Below, piece by piece: positions 1-11,700 of a DNA stretch of 64,000 nt (its first letter is position 1; every line of letters starts with the position of its first letter). The DNA comes from Cylicocyclus nassatus (taxonomy: Eukaryota; Nematoda; Chromadorea; Rhabditida; Strongylidae): positions 16,407,676 to 16,471,675 of the forward strand of contig CATQJL010000316.1 in the NCBI GenBank assembly GCA_958299035.1, written 5' to 3'. Made by a program: the position numbers and the translations under genes. The notes below the pieces were generated by a model. That model did not search any database. It saw only the letters and a program-made list of their open reading frames with translations, and was not told the DNA's origin.

Positions 1-397
1 CTGCGCGGCATTATTCTAAACAAAATTATGAGCTGTTATGATGTCAAATTTTCGTGCATTTTCAGACGCAAAATCATGACAATTTTCATACAAAAGTATG
101 CAGGATCAAGCAGATACACTAGTATGCATGTAAGTACAGTCGAGTAAATTTTCCAATAGTATGCTTGGACTGAAGGTGAAATGCGGTAAAGTTTACTCGT
201 AAACAAGTAACCACGCCAGTAATGCCACCCCTTTGCGTGCGCATTTCGCCGGCGTCACGGGCGCAGCATTTGTTCACGCGCAAATTTTACCGCATTTCAT
301 CTTCAGTGCAAGAACACTATATTGAGCGGAAAATCTACTCAATTGTAGGTCTTATTTAATTTCATGCGAACGTTTTCAAGTGTTTCCGACTATATTA
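1..397. other. no gene seen
   Basis: AT-rich intronic or intergenic sequence; no supported motif. The segment at 145-310 is GC-richer and includes inverted stretches (agtaaattttccaat and tgcgcaaattttaccgcatttca) of unknown origin. Confidence 0.5.
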
Positions 398-800
398 TTA
401 GGTTGGCCCGAAAGTTCAGTCGCACCATTTTCAAAAATTCATGACTTCTGCTTTTTCCAACCGATTTGACTACTTCTGTTTTTGTATGAAAGAGTAAGTC
501 ATCCTTATGGTGACATCGTAGCTGCTTACTAATGTTCATCTGTTGCACAGATAGGAGCGTTAGAAGAAAATTAGTCAAAATTGAATTTTCTGTGTAAGGT
601 TATAAAAAATCGGAAACTTGCAGCAAAAACTGCTTGCTTTTCTAAGTCAAAATCACTAGGCACTGTGCTATCAAAAGGTGCACGCTCGGCCCCGGTCTAT
701 AAAGTTCGCCGAGTTACGAACCCACGAAAACACGTCCTCATGAATTTCGCTCAAAGTGTAAAAATCGCCTATTTCGTCGAAATTCCATCCTGAGTGGTTG
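398..800. mobile_element. mariner-like terminus, partial
   Basis: It begins at a TA with TTAGGTTGGCCCGAAAGTTC, a tip of the mariner type. No matching right terminus is found within the next kilobase, so the element is truncated or its other end is too diverged to see. No transposase motif is recognisable in either strand. Confidence 0.45.
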
Positions 801-1028
801 TATGACATACTGATCAAATCTGTTCACATTGGTTAATGGTCTTACTGTGCTGGATTTGGAAATTAGGTAGATCCGAGCCCAAGCTACGAAGCTGCTTCGA
901 TGTTCAATTGAGCAGCTGAAGAACGCGGGACCACCATATTCAATTCAATGGGTTCCCTTAGGCGAAGAGAACAAGTGCAACCAGAAGGTCATACAACCAC
1001 TCAGGGTGGAATTTCGACGAAATAGGCG
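766..1028. repeat. 41-bp inverted repeat, small foldback
   Basis: The arms 766-806 and 988-1028 are inverted copies (cgcctatttcgtcgaaattc ... with about one mismatch) separated by about 180 bp. This could be a small TIR element or the remains of one, next to the mariner-like tip. Confidence 0.7.
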
Positions 1029-1239
1029 AACATATTGTATACCAGAAGATTCGTCTCATCAAACTGAAGCCAAATCTTCCCGCAGATTACAAATAAAACT
1101 GTTTTGAAAGAAGTTATAGCTAAATCCCGTTTATCCCGACAATTCCGCGAATCCCGACAATCCCGCAGTTTTGGACAAATTCTACCGCTGCAACTGTATA
1201 TACTGGGATGTATGGGATGGATGTACATATGTACTGGGA

Positions 1240-1972
1240 TCGCGGGAGGTATGCCTTAGGCCTATGTCACCTTTCATCTTCTACAGAAAACGTAAATTGT
1301 CATTTCTGCCTTACCAATCCCATTCTTGCAAAAACCAAAAGTTCTCTGTTCTAACAGATTCGCCGATTGAGCGCGCGATTTCAAACCTGCCCCGAATTAA
1401 ACAAAAGGGTTTTTTACAGCGAAGAGAAAAGGAAACGACTCCAAGTTGGTTGTACATAGATGGACAGACTATGTATGAAAAATTATGAAAAAACTATGTG
1501 AATTGAAGGTGTGGCAAACTTTTTTTCGAAGTTAGGTGGCTTTCCAGCTACCTGAACAGCCACCTGATGTGGCTGTAAAAAGAAAAGTCATAAATTCCCC
1601 TACCTTCACGTAATTTTTCCATATGTTTAGCATAACATTCTTGTACATCAAAACCCTGCATCGGAGTTTTTGAATCTCCCTTAACTCTCTCTTCCCCGTC
1701 CCGTTACAGCCCTACATATTTTGTATGGCGGAGGCAAGTCTGCTCTAAGCGCATAAGGGTGCGCGTCGGACACAGCATGCCGACAATTTGGAGAATACAA
1801 ACATCTTCAGTTCGTTTTGTCTGTTCAATATCGCTTTTATATTTCGTTCCATTAATTTTCGCTATTCATTTTGATCCATTCATGATTGTGTCACAGGTGA
1901 TGTCGTATCGTGGCAAAGTCTAAGTAGACTTCGTTTTTGAAAATCAAAAAAGCCACCTCATGCCGAGCCCTG
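1240..1972 (-). mobile_element. hAT-like non-autonomous element, truncated inverted copy
   Basis: The sequence matches the reverse complement of 13885-14745 over most of its length, including the gccacct...aggtggct hairpin. The right end at 1972 reads, on the minus strand, CAGGGCTCGGCATGAGGTGG, the same tip as in the complete copy. The left end is not found near 1200-1260, so this copy appears truncated. Reading frames inside are non-coding. Confidence 0.7.
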
Positions 1973-2719
1973 CTTGTTAGGCAATTCAAATTGGAAAAGT
2001 CTCCCAAGCTTGCCAAATAATTACCAACTTTTCAGACTTCGTAAACTGTACCAACTCCCCATGCGCTTACACATCCCAAATTGGTGCCATCGCTGCGTGT
2101 TTCTGATTTGGTATGATGGAGAGATAGATTTTTATAAATATAAATATGTAATATATAAATATGACATAGGCATAAGATCAAGAGATAGGTGAAAATGGAG
2201 GAGGAGAAGGGAAAGGGAAGGGGGGTGGGATTGAACTATCGTAAAATTGGCCAGTCCTTGAAGTCTTTTATGCCACTGATTCAAACTCTTCAATCTTTGC
2301 TTTCTAACCTCACAGCGCCAACCAGCCGCCCGTATGCCATTTGCAGTGCCCCAGCTTTTGATCATTTCAATGAAAAAGCAAGTGTGCAAAAGCACTACGA
2401 TCGTTCTATCTCTTAATAAGCATGTTTGAAATTTTAACTGCAATGTAAAATGCTCAGAATGCCCACTGCGAATAAGTGAATGAAAATTTTTATTCCTAAA
2501 ACACTATAAAGTTCCAAAATATGCAGCCTACTCATGCAAAAATAATGCAACGGATTCTGAAGCGAAAATTTGCATAAACAATTTGCATACACGAAAGTAA
2601 TGTACTTGAAATGTCCTCCACTATTGTGCAGACATGTGTAAGACTATTACTGTGTTCAGATACACACCTGTTTGGTTAAAGTTACTGACGCAACAGTATG
2701 GCTAATCTTTTGATTTCAG

Positions 2720-2787
2720 ATTTTACAAGTTTGGATGCATAGGTTCTGTTATTGCTCATGAGTTCATGCACGCATTTGGAAGACATG
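2720..2787 (+). CDS. M13 peptidase exon with HExxH zinc motif
   Basis: The acceptor is tgatttcag and the donor is gtaagt, both strong. The exon has one leading base, 22 codons and one trailing base. It encodes IGSVIAHEFMHAFG, matching the M13 core block IGxVIxHExxHxF: the two His bind zinc and the Glu is the general base. The four residues after the second His diverge from the usual GFDD pattern (here AFGR). Confidence 0.9.
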
Positions 2788-5700
2788 GTAAGTCATTTTT
2801 TCTTGATTCAAAGGGCTATTCAAATAAATAAGCCAAGTTTATCTGCTCATAAATCTTTCTGTTCAACGAAACAACACTGCTGTGTTTGCACAACATTATT
2901 TCTTCGTCCTCCCGTTAAAGGCAGCGGCTCGGCTTGGAGTTTTTTTGCTTACCTGGGGTAATTTGAGGCGCTGTTCCGAAGATCCACCTTGAAGAGCACG
3001 AAAATGGCAAAAACTACCATTTCCCAAGGCCTTCCTTTTTGAATTTGGACGTGTGGAGCATGCCCCGCCATTGTTAGAGAAGCAGAATCATTGCGGGACC
3101 CTCGCAGTATAACATTGCGGCATGCCTTCTCTGACGGGTCAGGGAGAATCGCAAGCTTATCCACGCGTAATAAAATGGCTTGTGCGTAACGGGTTTTCAT
3201 TTAAACCCGCGGTGCAGGCGAAGCTGAGCACGCCAGCTAGTATCAGTACTGTGTATACAGGGTGTCCCAAAGGTATGTATACACTGTTTGATCGTTAATA
3301 TCTCTCTTCCCAAGAAGTCTTTCGCTTTGCTTCAGGTACCATTTTGTAGGACTGGCTTCAACTTAGATTTTCATTATAGAACGAATCACCCATCTCTTCA
3401 TTACTGTAGGATTACGATAGAAACTTCAAAGAGGGTTTTGAGCCATGAAAGGCCATATTTTGCCTCAGAAAAGAAACAAAACAGCCTGAAAACTTTTACA
3501 CTAAGTTAAATGTAGTTGCTAATTCTAAGTGTAAAGTTCCCAACTTATTATGATGCTTTATTGAAGAGTTATGCGATAAGAGGTAGCGGCCATTTTTTCA
3601 ATGTTCCTAAAAAGTGCGGTTGCACCGTTTAGAAAGCTTCGCAATCTTGTGAATAGTTGAGTATTGAACTCAGCGTCCATAAAAACCCTGTTGCGCAAGT
3701 TTTCATATTTTTTTGAAAATTTTTGAAATGGCAGCTTTTTCCACATTGACACCATATGTTTCAAGTTCCTATCGTAATCCTACAGTAATGAAGGGCGGTC
3801 GGTAATTCTCTCTATACTGTAACTCTAAGTTAAAGCCAGCTCTACAAGATGGTACCTGAAGCGAGGCAAAAAACTCATTGGGAAGAGAGATATTAACGAT
3901 CAAACAGTGCATACATAGTTTTGAGACACCCTGTATTTGGCTTAGTCACTTTTTGTATGTTCACTTAAAAAAGATAGAAGAAGTAATAGGATCTGAACCA
4001 GATTTGACAGACATAATGTATGAGATGAAACGTGTGTTAACAAGCCATTTTCTTCGAGGTCCACCGTTTAACTCTATCGATTTATTGATTTCATGCAGTT
4101 TTTCTCTGAAAATTTTGTATGTTCGCTCAAAAAGGATAGAAGGAGTAATGGGATTTAAACCATTGGCAGACATAATGTATGAGCTGGGGCGTGTGTTAAT
4201 AAGCCATTTTGTTCGAGACCCCCGTTTGACTCTGTCGATTTATTAATTTTTTGCAGTTTTTGCTCGAAAAATTTTGTACTTTCGCCCCCAAATTTGGCAG
4301 ACATAATGCATGAATTGGGGTGTGTGTTAACGAGCCTTTTTGTTTGGGCACACAAAATGCCTCTGCTGATTTATAGATTTTTCGGCAGTTTTTGCTTAGA
4401 AAATTTTGTATGTTCGCCCAAAAAGTATAGAAGGAGTTGTGAAATTTGAACTAAATTTGTTCGACATATGATAAGCAATTTTGATCAGGACTTACCGTTC
4501 CATTCTATCGATTTATAGATTTTTCGGCAGTTTTAGCTTAGAAAATTTTGTATGTTCGCTCAAAAGAGATAGAAAAAGCCAAGAAATCTGAACCAAATTT
4601 GGCAGACCTAATGAATGGAGTGGGTGTGTGTCAATAAGCCATTTTATTTGGGATTGAATGTTTGGCTTTAACGATTTATTGATTTTTTTGCAGTTTTTGC
4701 TTAGAAAATTTTGTATGTTTGCCCAAAAAGGATAGAAAGAGTTAAGAAAGAGAGATTGAGATTGAGATTGTTATTAGATTATAGATTAGACTGGATTCGA
4801 TTGTTGAGATTCGGTTTCAAAGGAAAATGTCTTACTAGCAACTTTAGTCCAGTATCACCAGAAAGATAAACGAGAGAGGCATAGCACATTTCATATGCAA
4901 TTGAATGATGCGAGGCGTGTGTTTATAAGTTATTTTGTTCAAAACATACCAATTGCTTGTATAAGTTCATCAATTTTTTGCAGTTTTGCTAAGTTTTCTG
5001 CCGACCCTGTTTGAAAAAATTATGAGGTCTGAACCGAACTTCGCGAACGTGAACTTCGTGGCGGACAGATGTCATTAAGCTTATTTAAAAATAATCTATT
5101 GTCATTTTTGTTTCATTGGCTTCTGGCGTTTTTTTCTTAGCCATTTGTTGTGGCTGACTCAGAAATACAAGAAAAAATTATGAGATCTGAATCAGAATTT
5201 GCATGCATAAACTTCTGAACGGGTCTTTTGTCAGTAAGCCATTTCCACTAATATAAGCTCAATCAATTTACTAATTTTCCTTACTTTACACTCTTGGAAC
5301 TTAAAATTGGCGGTAAGGAAAGGATAGGTAGGCAAGTTATTAGGAATACAATATCTATTGCTTCAATTATTAACTTTCTCAACCTATTCATTATTTTTTT
5401 CATCTGACATTCTCGACAACTGATTAATATATGACTAAGCATCAATCCCTTTCTCAGCGAAATTCATCGACCAGCTAAGTTTATCAAAAGCAGAAATTTT
5501 ACACACCCACAGGATCAAGCATCATCATCAACCATATCAATCCAATGACAGTCAACGCCCTTACATCTCCCCCACCCCCATCTTTTCTTCATACCACGAC
5601 GCCTTTCTCACGTCTTACTTTCTTTGAATGCTTCCACTTCCAACACCGTGATACCGTCATTTACCTTATATGGGAAATGGGACACATGTAAGATGAATGA

Positions 5701-8700
5701 AAATGAAAAAGTGAACATGTCTGTAACATGGACACACACACACCTTACGCATGTCATGGGACAGATCCAGCCCTTCTGCGTTATTGACTGTGCATTGTCT
5801 GTTGCTTGGATTACTAACACAAACATGAAAATTTGACAGGCCAAAATGCGTCCTCGATTGTTTCGTGCAAACTAACAATTCACTAGCAAATTCTCACATT
5901 GGCGCAATACAGAGTGGAACGAAAATAAAGGAAAGCGAAGCTGCGGAATACCAGCCGAACCTGCCGCTTAGCGGCCGAGAGCGGAGGGTTCTTTATATTT
6001 GAGAGGTGATGTTCAATATCTTGAAGGGCGGTATTCAATATCCAAAAGATTTCAGTTTTCTTTTGCAACAGCGAGAAGACTACACCTTTAGGAATACCAC
6101 AGACCACGACAAATCACTGCCGTTATCTACTTACAGCTTCAACTAATTTGGAAAAAATAGGAACTTACTAATGGACTTCAAACAAGGAGCAGCTTTCGGA
6201 GCATATGTGCGATTATGATGTAAATTCGAATTAGCAATTTCATGGCGTTATTGTCCATTAAGAGGGTAGCTTAAGGGGCAAATGGAAAGGAGGTTTTTTC
6301 CAACCCTGAGGAAAAAACCTTTGTTTTTAGCTTTTGTGAAGAAATAGCCTATGTAACAAGAAATGAAGTATGGCCAATTAGGACGACCACACGTGATCGA
6401 AAATTCATGCTGTTCATCTTTTTTAAAAAATCTTTTGTTGCGTCCCCTCCCGTTCAAGCAGTTCTCTACACGAGTCCGTTTCTAGGCTTCTTAAAAACGA
6501 AAACTCCGCTGACTTTCAAAAATTGAGTTTCCCTTGACCCTTGCTGTACCCCCCCCGAAAGTTTTGAATGAGCTCAAAAAATTTAAGACAAGCAAAATTT
6601 TGAATGGAATTTCAGAATGAGAAGAAGACTTGACTATAGCTACAAAAGATAGCAAATGAAAACTAATGGGAATCAGTTGTTAGATATGTAGACGGAAGAA
6701 TGAAAATCATCAAATTATTAAAATCAAAGCTCAAACTGAAAGTGGAAATACAAAGGGAGAAGATGCGTAGGAGTTGATGTTGGGGCGCGTTATCTAGCAG
6801 GTGAATTTCGCAAATAAGAGGGCAAAAAACGGTATACATTGGGCTATACGAAAATGGTTTCATGCTCAGGGGTAGATTCTTGGCTGGAGCATCCGTTCAT
6901 TGAGGAAAAATTCAAAACTTGTGCGAAACTTCCAAAAAATGCTCCGTACGATCTCAGATCGTACGATGACCGTCTGGAAACAGAATAATTTTGCACAAAG
7001 TCATAGTCTTAGGTCACATAAGTTTTCAAAATTTTCTGCATAATTCTCCTTAAAATAATGTTGTATTTATACAGTGCAAATTTGGTGTCAAAAGTTTGCG
7101 TCTACGCTCTAAAGAAGCAATTTGTTTACTTCAGCCTTGCTTTCAAATCGCGCGCGCGTTTCGCAAACCCGACAGAGCAGTCATTTGTATGATAACCCGT
7201 TTTTGAAGCTTTTCGACTAAATGGCACTTATCCTTGATGCTCGGCAATGCATCCCCGCAAAAACGACATCCCCTTTGCTTTTTCGCGTTAAGAACGAAGT
7301 CCAACCTGTTTCTATACAATCTGTACTCTTGTTCCAGCCTTTCGTCCACCAGAAAAGTCTCTTAAAACTTCAATGCTATCAGCCTAATCTATATGTAAAT
7401 AAAACTCAATCTCTGTAAAATTGTTCGTATGTAAGTATGTGGCTTATAGACTCCTTTGTTTGTGAACCGATGAGGATGAAATTTGCTCCCTCATAAATAA
7501 GGCCAGGCGCAGAAGATAGGCTACTTTTTGCGACGATTTTCTGGGTCCTTCGTCCTTCTATCGATTTATTGATTTGTTTACTCACATGTAAGGAAACAAA
7601 CTTATCAATCATTCCTGAATCATAGTTGGGTAAGCGGGGCGGTAAAGATCATTTACACTTTGCGGCGAGGAGGATCCGGTTCTTTGAGTCAGCGGGATAT
7701 GTCGCGGATGCGCTTCTTCAGATATGGATAAGGAAGGTGAGTTTTGACGCTTTTAGATTCTAATGCCTTCCACCGGGCATTAGAGCCCGCTTCCCGGGCA
7801 GAACCGGGGATGTCATCTAGTCCCATATAAAAAAGATTAGCTAGTGTCTGTGTGTAAAAGGTATGTTACGCATCGATTACGTAGTGTAAATCCATTGCAC
7901 ACATTTCCTGTACCTTACGCATTAGGCTTTTTTGTAGCAGTTTGTTGGGTATTATATCGAACTAATTTTTAAATTTTGCAGAATAATTTCCTATCAAATG
8001 CAATCATCCAACTTTCCACATTTTATGTACAAATACAGTTAAGTTCACTCAAACTTCCAAAGAAAGAGTGTGCGGTTACTCAATGTTGAATCATGTAGCA
8101 GGTGAGCCCCTGCTGACAGCGAGCGCGGCTGCCTGGTTTGTAATGCTTTAAAGGGACAAAGGGCAAGGCAATGGTATGTTAGCAGACTGCGCAAAGCAAA
8201 GGATAAGCTCCTTCTCGGATAATTGCCTGCCCCCGGCAATTATCCGAGAAGGAGCTTATCCTTCTCGGATAACTGCCGGGGGCAGGCGGCTCGCAAACAA
8301 ACGCTTCCCTCCAAGCGGTCAGCAGAATTTTGGGGCGTGACCAAACCTTTAGAGAGCAGTACTTCCTTTACTGACGCATGTTCTGCCGGCGAGCAGCAAC
8401 ACAGAATTTTGCGAGCGCTTGTCAAATAGTTTTTTTCAGCAAGCGCTGGCCAAAATTTTAGCAAGCGCTCGGACTCTTTTTACTCAGTTTCAGGAGAACG
8501 CCGAGCGGTAACATTTTACATGGCAAAGGTGTCACCGATGCTTTAATTACTCGAGTTTGGGGTACTGCTGGCGGTGTGTCCACGAAAACCGCACGGCTTT
8601 CAATAATTTTGCCTACGGCTACTGCGCCGCAACTAATATATGAAAAATTCGCAATGTTTCTTTGAGCATGGTCTAAATTTGGCCGACATTCTTCCAGATT

Positions 8701-11700
8701 TTGCAAGCGAATCGCAAGAAATCAGCGGACTATACCGATGCTCGCTTGCCCATAAATCGCATGACCGCCTGCCCGTCAATTCTCTAAGCAGGGGATGCAA
8801 AAAAAATTCCTTCTTGCTAAGTGTAATCTTTTCCTTGACATTAAAATTAACACCATAATCGTGCAAGACCGCGAACGCCGTTTGGTCACCATACGGGGAG
8901 TCCCAAAAGTAATTACACGCTTTCTGATCCTCGATAACTTTCATCCTAGCAAGCCTTTTCATAGGTTCAAGTACCATTTAGACCGAAAGAGTCAACTTAT
9001 TGTTAGATTTGCAGTATGGAACAAGTTACTCATCGCCGTTTACTCTAGGAATAGTATGGACTTCCAGCATAGAGCATCATTGTGAAATAGATGGTTTGAA
9101 TAAAAGTTTTAGAAAATCGTGTAGCAGGCTTCATCAAGCAACTGTTCGTGGTTTTTCAGTTTTAAATGGTCCTATTAAGTTTTAAAAGCACTAAAAATCA
9201 TCGTTGCGATTTACTTGACATAATTATGAAAAAAGCCTTACGGGTGCGAAATTCATTTCAATAATCAGCCACTCAGTTTGGGGAACGGAACTTACCTACC
9301 CGAGATATTCTCGCACCTCATGGGTGTCTATCCGCGGGGTATAATTAGGCATAGCGAGCTCGCTGATTCTAGATGCTCCTTAGGATATAGCGCTAAGCTA
9401 AGCCCTGCCCACACAAAGCACCTTTTGGCATGGAACCAAGACATTTATAAATATATATCAATTATATAGATAAAATATTTAAATCACAAAAACATGTGCA
9501 GCGTCCTGTACACATTGATCGTTTGATAGACTAGCTCACCTTCACAGTCTTTTATTATTAAGGTCACATCCTCAGGGCATGCTGTTCTCACTAGAAAACT
9601 GCTTTTTCACTTTTTTTTCTCAGAACAATGTTCCGAGAGAAAAGGTGAAAAAGCAGTTTTACATGCGTCCTAAGGCTATTGCTTTATTTTTCTTTGTCAA
9701 GATTTCTCAAGCTAAAAGTCAATTCACCAAAGCAAAGTTTCGGCTCCTGTAAGAAAAGGCAGCGCAAAACCAATAACATATTTGAAGAGAGCGCCTCAGA
9801 AAACCCCTTAATCTATTTTCGTCGAGTTTGAGCAGATATTGTTGCTGAACATCAATGTTGTGAATGTGTTGAATTCCCGCGATGCATCACGAAAGGGTCG
9901 ATGAATGGGGCGGGGCTTACAATACACACAGACTAGGCTCTGTACACTATATTAATTGCATATTCGAACTGCTCATGATACCTAAGGTACGCTGCGGCAA
10001 GTCTTTCGGGTAGGTAAGTTCCCGCACCCACTCAGTTTGGCCTAATTATAAAGCTTTCGGACCGGCATCTATTTTAAAAATATCTAGCCACTTAAGGCCC
10101 GTTCAGGGTAATTCGCTCCATATGTAAATCAAGTTGAAGCCTCCTCTACTAAATGCTAGTTGAAGCTAAGGAGAAGGCTCATTGAGAATTTATTTACGAA
10201 CGATCAAAAAGTATGTACCTAGTTATGGACACCGCGTATATGTAGGCATTTGACCTCCTCTCCCCCCCCCCCCTGCCCCAACTTTTCATGCGCTAGCTTA
10301 CATGGAAAGCGTGTTTAGTCGAAGTAGCCTCTTTAAACGAGGCTTTAAGAAGTACTGCACAATGATTTCAAATCTGCTTTCATCATCTGTCAAGCGCTTT
10401 TGGACGCCGAGTAGTGGGCGTTTATTGGGTCAAACTGAACACCAAACGGAAACAAAATTGCCCAAGTCTGCTCAAATGGTCCGGTGTTGAGTATAAGACC
10501 AGTTATGGATACATTTTGTCGTATATGCTAATACTTAACACTGCTTCATCTGAGCGCTGAAAAGATTGTAACAACTCACTTAAACTTTGCATCCATTTTC
10601 CAAAAAGGAAATTCTTTTCCATTAAAAACGACCATAACTTGGTGTCCAGAAGGCGTTCGGCAGATAATGAAGGCAGATTTGGGGCTAATGTGCAATGCTC
10701 TTCAAACTGGTATGAGTCTCACTTGTGAACGCCATTTCGACTAAAACAGCTTCCCTTGTCAGCAGATTTTCGAAACCCCGTAGTCTGATTGGACATATTG
10801 ATGGATGAAAGAAACAAAAATATGTTGTTAACGAATTCTCATAGAGCACCAATATGCCGCCTTCTAAATGTGAGAGATGCTGAATGTGGCTGTTAGCGTC
10901 TTGAAAAACGATTAGATGGAGATTCTCAACGGGTGTAGACTCATCTATGCGGCACTTGATTGAGCTCTCATACGACAACCGATCTGCAAACAACGTGCAA
11001 AGCGAGTTGCCTTATTGAAGCATGAGCTTGTACAAATTTTGATCCGAGGCAATTCATCTTCTTCGGTACTTTGTAGGAATTACCGCACATGTTTATGCAA
11101 CTGGGCTTGTTTTTACTTAGTAACAAGAAACCATTTTTTGACATGACACATCAACCATCATCAAGTCAAAATCTTTAAAAAAAGAGGAAAAAGATTTGCA
11201 ATTTTGGTCTTTTTCAATCGTAATGAAAACTGCAGACTGAAAAGACGTAAATACATATACATGATGCATATATACTCAGACAATAACTCAAACGAACGGC
11301 GGGCCTTCATGCTTTGCCGGACGGGCGGCGAGCCGTAAATTGTGGGGTGGTCTTGTGCGGGCGAGCAGCGTGCCTTCGATACCGAGCTTGCATGCGGCGG
11401 ACTTTGCGTTCACCAAGGCCAGGCCATCTCTTTGGGCGGACAAGCGGCTTGCCAGCATTATCATAGTCCTTATCTTGGATCATACTACAATTTTCTCTTT
11501 AGTTGGTATTCACTTTTGTCATTGCTTTTTCCATGGCATGGTTGCCATCTTGAGCTGCTAAAATGATTATGAATTAGCCGTTGTCATTTACGATGGATCT
11601 CATAAAATCACATGAACGTAAGCTCAGAAATAGGAGATGAAGGTAGTTTCTGATGCGAAGAGGTAAATTATAAAATTCAGTGAATGACTAGCGGCATCAG

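Noticed and set aside
581..793. Frame inside the mariner-like fragment taken as transposase
   Set aside because: No catalytic or DNA-binding motif of mariner transposase is visible.
3950..4760. CRISPR-like periodic repeat
   Set aside because: Units of about 160 bp are similar throughout with no unique spacers and the genome is animal; it is a tandem repeat.
10685..10993. Minus-strand frame loosely resembling a Tc1/mariner catalytic domain (FQDANSH ... HPSICPI)
   Set aside because: Spacing and key residues do not fit well enough, and no TIRs were found around it.
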